Source: Cercophora sp. LCS_1
Lineage: Eukaryota > Ascomycota > Sordariomycetes > Sordariales > Lasiosphaeriaceae
Assembly (NCBI GenBank): GCA_036250225.1
Contig: JAPZLL010000004.1
Coordinates: forward strand, 1,550,001 to 1,614,000
Length of the DNA: 64,000 nt
Direction of reading: 5' to 3'
Shown one piece after another: positions 46,397 to 56,230 of this stretch; positions within the stretch are counted from its first letter, which is position 1, and each line of letters begins with the position of its first letter. Made by a program: the position numbers and the translations under genes. The notes under the pieces are model-generated. The model did not search any database. It worked only from the letters and a program-made list of their open reading frames with translations, and was not told the DNA's origin.

Positions 46397-47602
46397 GGTG
46401 GCGGAACGTAGATGAGCCAGAGGGTGGCTGGAGGAAGCAAAGAATCTCGGATTGATTTTGAGTTCAGTTGAGTAAACGACTAAGCTCGGTGGGAGCGAGT
46501 GAAAAGAGACCCAATGCTGTCTGAGGAATGGAGAGGAGAAAGAGGTTGACAGGAGGAGACAAACCGAGAGACGAGGCTCTTATACACCAGGAGGGCATTT
46601 TCCCCCAGTCTGGGGTGATCTGGAGAAAAGACCCCGGACCCCACTTCATCGCATCTTTTTGTTCGACCCCGTGGCATCGACCCCGTGGAGTCAGTCATCT
46701 CCAGTCGAAGGGCGTGCCATAGGAGGGGAGGGCCCTTGTCGATCGAGCACGGTGACCCGGCCCAAGGGTTGGCACAATCAGGGGTAAGGCGATGGTCCAA
46801 TGCGGCGCCGGTGGGTTATACGAAGTGGCTATCAGATGAGGCTGGCCAGAGGCCATGGGACAATGGCGCTCGCGGGTGGTCCGGAACGTGGAAGCAGGGG
46901 TGTCGTGGACTCGGCTGCGGCTCCGAGGTAGGTTCCTGGATCTTTTTTTCTGGGTCTTTTCCTCTGCATTCTACCTTTTTCATGGTAAATTGTCCTGTTT
47001 TTGTCTCCGAACGAGCCAAGTAGTGGCGACCCTGTACTCAGGGGCTCAGGGGGCATTGTTGTGTCCCCCGAGTGCCGTTTTGCTTACAGCGTAAGGTTGA
47101 GTGTGAGGTTGAGGTAAGCAAAGTTGACAGCGGTCGACAAGCCTCTAAAGACGGGAGCCAACAGCAAATGCCGCCACCGGGCGCGATTCGGTCAAATGCC
47201 GTCGGCGGTTTTGTGGATGGAGTGGAGTCCGGGCCGGGACCGGGGGCGCTCGCAAACCCACTGATACCAGCGCCCATGACTCGGCGCGGCAGACGACCCC
47301 AGGCACCGTTGACCATCTGTCTATGTTGCAACTTTCTTACTGTTAGCCGAGGACTTGGCCACACGGTGTTCCCGACGAAAAGGACACGAACCGAGGGCTT
47401 GGGGAATGGATGTGTCCAGCCTTGGAGAGATGCGGGGTGATGCCAACATTGCCACCTTGCTGAAATGGGGATTCCACCTGAATCTTTGTTCAAATCATGT
47501 TTCCTCAGTAATAATAGTATCTTTCACCGCGACTGCCCTGGTGCTTATTTCTATGTCTAGCCCCTGCTTCGACCACACCCATGACAAGGTGGAAGTCAGC
47601 CC
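46397..47602. other. Promoter region of the transporter and 3' flank of HsbA gene
   Basis: About 1.2 kb upstream of the transporter start. Short overlapping frames on both strands lack support. No RNA gene seen. Confidence 0.4.
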
Positions 47603-48242
47603 CTAATTAACACACCCGTGCGAAGCCTGCAAAGCCTTCTGGACAATGACAATCTTCGCCTTTGCATCATCAACAGACGTTTGCAAAGCCTCGATGTCCA
47701 GACGCGCAGGCTTGTCCCTGGCGCCCGCAAGACGAGCCATGAGCGTCACCATCTGAGCGACATCGGCCGAGACCTTTTTCAGCGCAGCGCACACTGCCTC
47801 GTTCTGGCGCTAAGTATTTTGCAGCTCCCATTAGCATCTGGGTCTGGTCTGGCCAAGTCACATATGTAGCTCGTAAGGAGAAGGTAGGCACCCACCTGCA
47901 GGATGATAGTATCCCGCTTTGTCGCTGTGCTGCACGGTACCGAATCATACAAAGCCTGGACGTTGAGCGTTGCTGGGTCCAGGAGCTTTAGGATCTCGCG
48001 CGCTGTGGTGCCTGATGTCCCGGAGATGGGGAGCAGGATCGTGGCGCCCTGGAGGGTGCCTTCGAGCATGCCCCAGTCGTCTATGATGTCGAGGATCTCG
48101 TCACATGGTGTGGCCCGGGGATGCAAGGGCTAGTTTTCGCATCAGCTGCTATGGTTCTTGATGAGTGGGGTTGGTGTGGACTTACGCCTGCGAGGACGGC
48201 GGTGGAGTAGAAGATGGAGGTGAGGATGGTGGTGACACGCAT
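47603..48242 (-). CDS. HsbA-like hydrophobic-surface-binding cell-wall protein
   Basis: Three exons: 48242-48186, 48129-47896 and 47809-47603; 165 residues, within the normal size for the family. Introns have donors GTAAGT and GTGGGT and acceptors ACTAG and TTAG, both in phase 0. Exon 1 is exactly a signal peptide (MRVTTILTSIFYSTAVLAG). The mature part has the helical HsbA pattern: a segment with VQALYDSVPCSTATKRDTIILQ, then NEAVCAALKKVSADVAQMV and a C-terminal ALQASHGCVN. Four Cys are present (CDE, PCST, VCAA, GCVN). HsbA proteins are known to coat hydrophobic surfaces and recruit hydrolases; many are cell-wall mannoprotein-like. The role here is inferred from the fold only. Confidence 0.75.
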
Positions 48243-48785
48243 TTTGGTGAATCAAGTCAGTCGCTGCGTGATCGCTGGGGCTTTTTACCTACTTGCGACA
48301 GTCGCGATGATATTCTCATTCTGGTGTTGCCACTTGTCCCCGCACTTGGGTCTTATAAATTGGGGAGGGGAATATTAGGAGATGGGGTATTCTCCCGACA
48401 CACTCAGCCTGTGGTGGGATAGTAAGCATGGACGTAGGCCAAGCCAATCATTCTTCGGCATGTGTTATCCAGGTCGTAATTGTTTGTTGTCGGATGCAGA
48501 GAGATGTATGAGAAGTTAATTGTTGATGAGAGCTGTATGAGAGAGACGGATCGAGTGGTAGGAGTTGAATTGGGGCGAGATTGTTTTTGAAAAGGAGGCT
48601 ATGAGAGGGGGTGTTTTATGTTTTCTGAATTATATATTATATACATGTGAATCGAGTCCTGCATTGAGTCCGTTGACTGGACGCACCTCGCGGTAATGCT
48701 AGTCCTCTGCTTCTTACTTCTTCCAGGTGTTTTCTTCCTTTCCTTCTCATCCTTCCCCTCACCATTCTTCTCGTCTTTCACACCC
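48243..48785. other. Intergenic region, promoter of the HsbA-like gene
   Basis: Includes an AT-rich patch (48.6-48.66 kb). Nothing else recognised. Confidence 0.4.
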
Positions 48786-49409
48786 TCACACCAGGTCGGA
48801 CCGTTTGAATGCCTGGTTTTCGTCCTCCTTCCTTTCATCTTTTCTGTTATTCTTGTTTTCTCTCTCGATTCCATCCAAGATTGCCTTGATTTGGGCCTGG
48901 AAGGCGCGTGTGCTGGTTTGGGGGAGGATTGTGTCCCGCAGGCGGATTGGCGTGCGGCGTTGCAGATCGCCGTCTGCCGGGTAGGTTGCAAAGCTGGGGG
49001 CTGCTCGATTGGCGGTATGCAAGTTGCGCTGTTGTTGTTGGGTGAAATTCCCGAGCAAGTGTGTGTGGTTGTGTTTGCGGCATTGGTAGCGTTTCATGTT
49101 GAGGGCGTCGCGGGCCTTGTTCTTGGAGGCCCAGAGGCCGTCTCGCATTGTAGACATGGAGCTGGAGATTACGTCGAGCAGCATGTCTTGGGTTGGTCTA
49201 GGGTTGGTGAGTTTGGTGGTGATGGGGGTATCCGAATTTAGTTGTGTAAGGAAGCCGATGTGCGGCTTGGTGTTGGAGAATGCAGCTCTTGGTAGGATGC
49301 CCGTATTTTGGGCAAGCGTACGGGCGAGGAGGAGGGAAAGAGGCATAGATGATGGACGGATGAGTGTCCAGGCGAGAGACCTTGCCGCGAGTGATGTTGG
49401 ACGAGCCAT
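48786..49409 (-). CDS. Hypothetical protein with presequence-like N terminus
   Basis: Single exon, 207 residues if started at ATG 49409 (MARPTSLAARSLAWTL). The frame is open upstream but without an ATG in good context. The first 40 residues are rich in Ala, Leu, Ser and Arg with no acidic residue, like a mitochondrial presequence. The middle has an amphipathic segment (MLLDVISSSMSTMRDGLWASKNKARDAL). The C-terminal part is basic and ends in a charged region (ERENKNNRKDERKEDENQ). Codon use is C-ending and coding-like, which is the main support. No domain or family recognised; a chance open frame cannot be excluded. Confidence 0.45.
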   Translation of the reverse strand: MARPTSLAARSLAWTLIRPSSMPLSLLLARTLAQNTGILPRAAFSNTKPHIGFLTQLNSDTPITTKLTNPRPTQDMLLDVISSSMSTMRDGLWASKNKARDALNMKRYQCRKHNHTHLLGNFTQQQQRNLHTANRAAPSFATYPADGDLQRRTPIRLRDTILPQTSTRAFQAQIKAILDGIERENKNNRKDERKEDENQAFKRSDLV

Positions 49410-49739
49410 GTTGATGTTCGTGATGACTTGCAGGTTGATCGACTTGATACCGCTGATGACGGCTACTCGATATACCTCTAGAAGTGATGGGAACGCGAGG
49501 ATCAAACTGTCATATACTGATGCAAAAAACGTACATAAAGTTACCAAAAGAAAACTTTGGCGTCGGGTGCAAAGTGACGCATAACAAGCTTTGTGGCGTC
49601 CCCTATTCCGCCAGGTCTACCGTCAGGACCCTTCCCTCGGCATCAACGGCAACCGGAGCTTCCGATACTCCTCTCCTGTGACCAATACATCATCAACCCA
49701 AACAAATCACCAACCCACCGCTTTAAAACACACAGCAAC
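49410..49739. other. Short intergenic region
   Basis: 3' flank of the CoA-transferase gene and promoter of the hypothetical gene, both on the minus strand. Nothing else seen. Confidence 0.4.
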
Positions 49740-51479
49740 CTACTCCCAGAACTTAACCTCCTCCCTCTTCCCCATGGCATACGGCACGCTCGGCCCCCTC
49801 CACTCCGGCGAACTCACATCGCCAAGCTTCACAACCGGCCTCAAAATGCTCAACCTCTTCCCCCCAAATTGACTGCCCTCCCACGCCTGAAACCACCCAC
49901 TCTCCTCCTCCAAGTATCTCCTCAGCTCCTCCTTACCCGTCCACCCCTTCAAAACCGTCCTCAGCAAGTCCAGCACATGATGCGCGCCCCTCATCTCATC
50001 CCACCCAAACCTCTCCTGTCCCTGTCTCACCGTCTCCCTAGAATACAAGCCCACCTCCTCACTCAACGCAAACGAATTCACCGCCACAAGCGCCGCATGC
50101 ACCTCCCAACTCCCGCCCTTTGTCGCTCTCTCGCGTAGCGCCAGCATGGTTCCCAAGGCACCAACGGCGCCGGTGGACATATCACTAATCGGCAGTGGCG
50201 GAAGGACGCACTCCCCATCTTCTAGATCGAGTGCTCGACCAGTGACGTACGCAGCGCCCGACGCGCAGTCTGCAATCTGCTGCCACCCGGGCCGTTCAGC
50301 GTAGTAGCCATCTGGACCGTAGCAGCTCTCTGTTACATAGACAATCCCCTTGTTTCGCTTCGCAGCTATGACCAAGAGATCTTCCAATGCGAGGCCGTGT
50401 TTCTTCAAAACACCGGGTCTGAAACCCTGAAGAAACACATCCGCTTGTTCGACCAGCGATAACAGGTATTCTTTATCCTCTGGCTGACGAAGATCCAAAC
50501 CAATGGTGCGTTTCCCCGCGTTGAGGGTGAGTTGTAACGTCGTGACATCAGGAAGATGTGGCGCATTGACACGGATAACGTCCGCTCCGAATGAAGACAA
50601 AATGGCGCCGATCTGGGGACCGGCGATGATACGCGTCATCTCGACCACTCTGATACCCGCCAACGGACGATGGTCACCATCCCTGAAGGGGGGAAAGGAA
50701 ATAGGTGGCGTGGGCACCGCGTGCGGCTGGGGCTTGATATTGACGAGGGGATTAGCTGCCAACCCGCGGCCCATGGAGGAGGTGTTCCATTGCTCAGGCG
50801 TAAAGCAGATGCTCCCACAGAAACCGTGGGTCAGCATGTGGAATTCCAGCTCAGCTGGGGTGTGCTGGATCGTGAATTTGGCAATGTGGGCGGCTGCTTT
50901 GTCGTTGGTGTCGATGCCTGGTTCATCAGGATCAATGCCCAGGGTGCGGATCATGGGCGGGATGTTGAGGGAGCCGTGTAGACTGTACCATGTGCCCGGG
51001 GTTTTGGTCGGGTAGATGCCTGTGCCGCGAAGTTTCATGGGTGTCGAGTGCCAGCCTTGCTCCCAGTCTGTCAGGAGCGGCTTGAGGCGGCCTTGTTGAC
51101 CGAGGGTGGCCATGGTTTCGTTTCCGATGTAGACAACTGCCACGGTGCCCAGCCAAAAGGCGGCGTGGGTCGTGTCAACGGTGATTCGGCGCTTCTTATC
51201 CTCGAGACCGCGGAGGGTGAGGATCTCGTCGGCTACCACGCCGATCATGGCGTGGAGGGCTGCCGCTACGGGCACAGCTTTGATGGGGCCTGGGAGGACG
51301 GGGTACTCTTCGCCCGTAAAGCGAACTTTGGAGAGGAGGGCCTCATCTTTGGTGAACTTTGCGGTTTGGGAGGCGAGAAGTCGAAATATTCGCTCGGCAT
51401 CTTGGGGAACAGGTATAAAGGTTTGCTCGGCGTAGGTGCCGGGTCCGTATACGCCTGGAATTCTGGTTTCTTGGGACAT
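49740..51479 (-). CDS. CoA-transferase family III (CaiB/BaiF-like) protein
   Basis: Single exon, 579 residues from ATG 51479 (MSQETRIPGVYGPG); an in-frame ATG upstream at 51545 is less likely. The C-terminal two thirds carry the family III core: PLAGIRVVEMTRIIAGPQIG (strand and Rossmann start), SFGADVIRVNAPHLPD, LTLNAGKRTIGLDLRQPED, ADVFLQGFRPGVLKKHGL, and YVTGRALDLEDG. This matches the usual order DLTRxxAGP, GADVIKVE, NRGKRS, ADVxxxNFRPG. The N-terminal 280 residues are a second, more diverged copy, as in fungal two-part members. Enzymes of this class move CoA between acyl groups or act as racemases; the substrate is unknown. It is transcribed away from the 2.8-kb motif-rich region. Confidence 0.88.
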   Translation of the reverse strand: MSQETRIPGVYGPGTYAEQTFIPVPQDAERIFRLLASQTAKFTKDEALLSKVRFTGEEYPVLPGPIKAVPVAAALHAMIGVVADEILTLRGLEDKKRRITVDTTHAAFWLGTVAVVYIGNETMATLGQQGRLKPLLTDWEQGWHSTPMKLRGTGIYPTKTPGTWYSLHGSLNIPPMIRTLGIDPDEPGIDTNDKAAAHIAKFTIQHTPAELEFHMLTHGFCGSICFTPEQWNTSSMGRGLAANPLVNIKPQPHAVPTPPISFPPFRDGDHRPLAGIRVVEMTRIIAGPQIGAILSSFGADVIRVNAPHLPDVTTLQLTLNAGKRTIGLDLRQPEDKEYLLSLVEQADVFLQGFRPGVLKKHGLALEDLLVIAAKRNKGIVYVTESCYGPDGYYAERPGWQQIADCASGAAYVTGRALDLEDGECVLPPLPISDMSTGAVGALGTMLALRERATKGGSWEVHAALVAVNSFALSEEVGLYSRETVRQGQERFGWDEMRGAHHVLDLLRTVLKGWTGKEELRRYLEEESGWFQAWEGSQFGGKRLSILRPVVKLGDVSSPEWRGPSVPYAMGKREEVKFWE

Positions 51480-54307
51480 GTTGAATTTTGAGCAAGGGTC
51501 TTTCACTCGAACTGGGCAAGCAAAAAAGATCTCGAGTGACATCAAAAGCAGAGTCCGGGGTTGGCTGTGTCGTGAGGGGTAACCACCACCGCAACCCGCG
51601 GCAGTTGAACTCCGGTCCCCTCAACACCGGCTGCCGGCTGAATGCGTCAAGCACGGCTACCCGGGACGCTAAGCAGCATGTTAGTGAGCCTCAGCCGACA
51701 CCTCATCATATCGTAACACAAAGCATCATCCGGCGCGAAAACTGCTGAAAGATAGCACTGTTGCCGTCATCCCTCTGGATTCCGAATAGGGCGATTGGGT
51801 GAGCTGTAGATGGGTAGACTGCAAGAGTCGGACTCGGCATCGTGACGGGCTCTTGGCAGTCGACGAAAACCTGCATCCGGTGGAGAGACTCTTAGATATC
51901 CAAGTGGAAGGCTTGGCTCGACTGTTGACATTGTCCATGACACCCCATCCGACAGCTTCTCGATGTCGAGAATGCTGATTATATCACGCCAAGCACTGAT
52001 GAAAGTTGTCTCCAAGTGGCATGCAACTAACGCAGTGGCAATGGAGTGTGTCAAAAAAGTTTCTCATCATGGCTGGTTGAGATAATAACGCCATCAAGGC
52101 AAGACACGGAACAGTTACGGTGGGGGTCGACGACAGCTAAAACGAGCAGTCGCTCTCCTCTTTCCGGAACCTGGCCTAACGTTCTGGGCAAAACTTGTCC
52201 AATCTAGTCAAAACAAGAGAGTCAGCTGGGCATGATGTGCCTGGGCATTACCGGATTCGATATAGGTCCTGGTGGCGTCCATCGTAAGTTGTAAAAGGCC
52301 GTTCTGGAAGCTTGGAAGATGCAGGCTCAGCGGACCACTTGACCACGCAGTTGTCCACCCCTGTGACGCCGCAGCAGTTTTTAGACACCGACAGCTGTGA
52401 TCTGTTCGATCGGCGCGTGGAGAGCAAGCAAGCAAGCAGCAAAACGTGGTGTGGCTTCCTCCTTGCGTGGTCTGTCCGCAGGCGACGGCGGGTGTGCTTG
52501 TCATGGCTGGTGGCAGGTGCCCAACTGAACCGCGGACCCGTCGACGTGCTGGCCTCCCACGAGAAAAAAAAGCCAAGGCAGTACAAGGCGGCTCTTACGA
52601 CACAGCTGTCTCTCCGCCGTGTCGCCGATCACGCGCCGGTGGAGAAGCGCGCGGCAAGCTTGGCGATAACACGGCGGAACAGTCGGGCAGCGTGGCCACA
52701 CCGCTCCGACACCTGTTTCTCACCCTTCGATAACGAGACATGGCTGACAGCTTTTCGTGGCCCGTGGCCGACGGGCGGTACGACGGGACGGTCGGTGGTA
52801 TTCGAGACAGTCCAGGTCAGGTTGCGAAGACACCGGAATGCCAAGATTGCTGGATCGGCAGCTGTGTGCGCTTGGCGGCTTGGCGATGGGGAGCCAGAAT
52901 CGGCCACGGCAGACGGGCCTTGGCGGTGGACATTGACGATTGTGTGTACCACCGGCCACCGGATGCCAGCATGCCCGCCTCAGTGCCCGGCACGAAAAAA
53001 AGGAGATGGTGCGAAATTGGCTTCCCGAGCCCGGCAGTACTCCGAAACCCAGTTCTTAGGTTTGGCTTTCTGCGGTGCGGTGTGCTGCTGCTGTACAGGC
53101 ATGGCGAAATACTGCAGGCAGCGGGCATGAGCACCCGCGCAGGGAGCCATCGGCGGCGTTGGCGTCGGAGGCAGGAACAGCGCGGGCAAACGGAGTCCCG
53201 TCTGCTGTGAATCTGAACGGCGGCGGATTCGCGCTGTACGGGTGTCTTGGCAGGAGTGGTCTCGGCCTCAAACAGTGGATTTCGGTCGGCCCTGTGCGTG
53301 TGCGACGGTCAGTAGCAGCCCTTGCGAGAGAAATTTGGCATCACCATTTTGTCACCGGGGGTCCTGCCAAGACCCGTGTCTAACCCAAAGCTGGGCGATT
53401 CATGGCCGGCACTGCTTGCTGCTGTCGTTGACGTTGACGCGGAGATCGAGGCGAAGCCCCAGACCAGCGACGCGTCGCAGCAAACGTGGTCGACTGTCGC
53501 CCGCACTTTGGGCTTGGAAGAGCCATTGCCAAGGCGCACACAAGACGATTCCTGGGAGATCGTCTTTTGCGGGAATAAGGTCTTGTCGGGGCTGTGGTCG
53601 GTGTCGTGGCTGTTAGAGGCCACTGAGGCTGGGCGGGAGCTTGTTGCAGCAGCTGGCGCGGCGCTACAAGCAGCGCTGCAAAACGCGTTGGTGTGCGCCT
53701 GCCGAATCGGTCCGTGAAGTCTTGGGACTTGAGATCTGCATCGAGGATGCACGTCTTGGCGGGCTTGGCTCCCTGCCAAGACATACTTGCTGTCCAGAAA
53801 GCGACCACTTTTTTTTCTCTGCAACCACCAAACCTTCGGAGTTTGCCATTGCTGCGCTGCCATGCCAGGATTTTGCTTTTTGCTCGCAGCCAACGGTGAA
53901 TGACCAGAGGGTTACGCCTTGTGCGCCCGGTGCGAGCATCCAAGGTATCCTCTTTTCTTGGCTGTGTCAAAAGGCAAATGACCAAATGACGGTTTGGAAT
54001 CCACCCCCAATCTGATTTACTTTGTGCTCCGCTGGTTTACTCGGTAGATAACTCGCCAAGCGCTCTTCTGGTTGGCGATGAGATCAGTTGTCTCACCCTT
54101 TCCCACAGGCTTATATATACCCGAGCCTTCTTTTCCTGATGAACCCCTTAGCAAGAGGCATATTCCATCCTTTTAATAGACATTCCGTGTTCTCGCTGTT
54201 TCACCCGATTGCAGTTAAAACATCACCACCCACGCATCAACTCATCAGCCCGTCAAGACATCCATCTCATCTTACCCTCTTCACAGCACCATCCCACTCA
54301 CAACACC
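51480..54307. promoter_or_regulatory. 2.8-kb gene-free divergent region dense in GCCAAG/CTTGGC (PacC-core-like) sites
   Basis: No gene is supported between the CoA-transferase (minus) and the acylated-protein gene (plus); the open frames here overlap on both strands and look random. By eye I count 17 copies of GCCAAG or its complement, 14 of them from 52572 to 54060: starts at 52572, 52659, 52840, 52871, 52879, 52919, 53246, 53366, 53528, 53755, 53764, 53775, 53957 and 54055. Three further copies start at 51852, 51912 and 51988. A longer word, CCTGCCAAGAC, occurs at 53363 and 53772 and inverted at 53244. GCCARG is the known core of the fungal pH regulator PacC. Regulation by PacC is an inference; the clustering is what is seen. 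Confidence 0.5.
54112..54119 (+). promoter_or_regulatory. TATA box candidate for the gene at 54308
   Basis: TATATATA lies 189 bp before the ATG, in a C-rich promoter with CTCATC and CAACAC pyrimidine/CA stretches nearer the start. It would give a 5' UTR of about 150-160 nt. Confidence 0.5.
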
Positions 54308-54724
54308 ATGGGTTCCGCCATCTCCAGGTGTACCACCCGAAACGACGGTGCCTCAACATCAGGATTCGGAGACATTGGCCAAAAAATCCTCGACAGCCAG
54401 CCTAACTGGCTCATCACACCCTCACGCTGGCGATCTCGGCACTGCGACCACCAACCGGTCCGCTACCGAACACCAACGCCTTATCCCAAGGACGACCGCC
54501 GTCCGCTTCCTCAGCCCCAACAAGTCCACATCAACCTGTCCGAGAAGCCTCTCATCATCGAGACCCAGACAGTCGCGTCAACAAGACACATCGAGGTCAT
54601 CGAGCCCCCCAAACGCCAAAGGCCGATGCAGTCCAACCTCCCACACATCCAACTCCCCCCAGCAGCCATCAGCATCACCTGGGAGCATCACTCCCGTCGC
54701 AACCGCTTCGAGCGTATCGGTTGA
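54308..54724 (+). CDS. Small protein with N-terminal dual-acylation signal (MGSAISRC)
   Basis: Single exon, 138 residues, ATG 54308 in context CAACACC. The first residues MGSAISRC have Gly2 and Ser6 (N-myristoylation) and Cys8 (S-palmitoylation), the arrangement used by membrane-anchored signalling proteins. The rest is Pro-, Arg- and His-rich with a short beta-like block (VHINLSEKPLIIETQTV) and no known domain. It should therefore sit on the inner face of the plasma membrane or an endomembrane. It has an upstream TATA box and a long, motif-dense promoter region. No homologous family is recognised; it could be a regulated membrane-bound adaptor, but that is a guess from the signal alone. Confidence 0.6.
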   Translation: MGSAISRCTTRNDGASTSGFGDIGQKILDSQPNWLITPSRWRSRHCDHQPVRYRTPTPYPKDDRRPLPQPQQVHINLSEKPLIIETQTVASTRHIEVIEPPKRQRPMQSNLPHIQLPPAAISITWEHHSRRNRFERIG

Positions 54725-56230
54725 GTTTTCGTCGTCAGCGGTTTCACTCCAAACCGTTTCGCCTATCATGGGCACCACACACCAACACACACACAGAGGA
54801 CGCCACCGTTCCCCCGCGTTCACCAAGCTCAGGCCAAGACCACAAGGTTTCGCCAAGCCGCGGCAGGCCGCAAAACAAGATGCGGGCGGCGCAATCAAGC
54901 CTTTGCAGGGCAAGGGGGGGCCAAGACGGAGGCATGACGGAGCTTCTCGGTCGATAGGAGACGCATGCCCAGCCCAGCCCGCCCATCGACTATCGCCAAC
55001 ACACACATGCAGCTCCCCAGCATCTTTCTGGTCCAGAGGATGGATGTGGGTGTGTGTGTGTGTGTGTGTGCTATGTCACGTCGACTCTGCGTGAGATTAG
55101 GCAGATTGGACCGACGACAAAACCCGTTTCGCTCGGTCGTTAGGGTCCGACTTCCCCAGCCGGCTTCTGGCCTTGGCGCATTTCAACATGCTTCTTCGCC
55201 ATCTTGGCTCTTTGCTTGGCTTGCATGAAGGAGGCGCGGAGATATTGATGCGGGATGTCTAGTCATCTGGGGAATATGGAATGGAAGGACGATGGTTCCA
55301 TTTATGTCATCCTTGAGGGGGGCGTCCTTTCTTTTGTTTGTGGCTTTGGCATTTGGGTCTGGTTTACAATATACTCTTTAATGAGTTTTCTATGTCATTG
55401 CCGTTGCATAGCGGGTATGGGTATGGGTATCATGGGTGGATTTTTGGACTGTGAAAGTAGCTCTGGTCATGGTTTATGTTTGTTACATGAAATCGACATG
55501 AACAATATGACATGAACAATTCTGCAAATGCAATCAGGTATGTTGGACATGTTGAATGTGAGGCGTCCGAGCGAGCAGTAAAATAGTGATCCGTTCTCAT
55601 AGAAAGTTGAGGCATTTGTCACTGTCTGGGCTTAAGAGAAATGTAAATGATTTACGTCGTCCAAGCAATCGCCAAGAATGCCACGTTCGTGTGGCCCACA
55701 GGCGAGCGCAGCTGGAATGACGTAGAGGCGGCAGTGGCTTGCGTTGCCTTGCAGAGGTGGTTTGGGACATTTGTCATGCCGTTTACTGTGGCCATTTGCT
55801 ATGATGGGATTTTTGGGTTTACGGATGCTGTTTTCGAGAGGTGAGGAGGAAAGTGCGGTCGTGGATTTATTAAGTTGCGTTGCGTTTGCTCTTTGCGTCT
55901 TGAGAAGGCGACCCGGTAGTTCAAAAGACAAGAAGCACACAGGACACGCTTTGCACGTTTTTTTTCTTGGAGAGGTCGCATGTCTTCTGCACCAGTTACT
56001 CAATAGTCGTCCCGGACACATCTCGACATTATTCAAGCAGAGTGAGTGGGGTGAGAATGTTTGTTCAATCGACAGCTTCATCCATCAAAGAATAAATATA
56101 TCGGGGACTCGCAAGAGGACAGCACTCGACATTCAATGCGCTTTTTGTTCCGCCGCTCCATTATTTTCTTCCTGCAGTGTTTTGCCCGATCCATGATTTC
56201 TAATCCCCTCGCTGAGACTCAGTAATCGAC
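54725..56230. other. Intergenic region, no supported gene
   Basis: Contains a TG dinucleotide repeat at 55051-55070 and AT-richer DNA from 55.3 to 56.2 kb. Open frames near 55.6-56.2 kb lack coding character. Confidence 0.4.
55051..55070. repeat. TG dinucleotide microsatellite
   Basis: Ten TG units in noncoding DNA. Possible Z-DNA-forming stretch and strain marker. Confidence 0.85.

Noticed and set aside
52312..53130. 272-codon plus-strand open frame in the 51.5-54.3 kb desert
   Set aside because: Overlaps several equally long frames on both strands, has Arg/Cys-rich random composition and no splice or family support.
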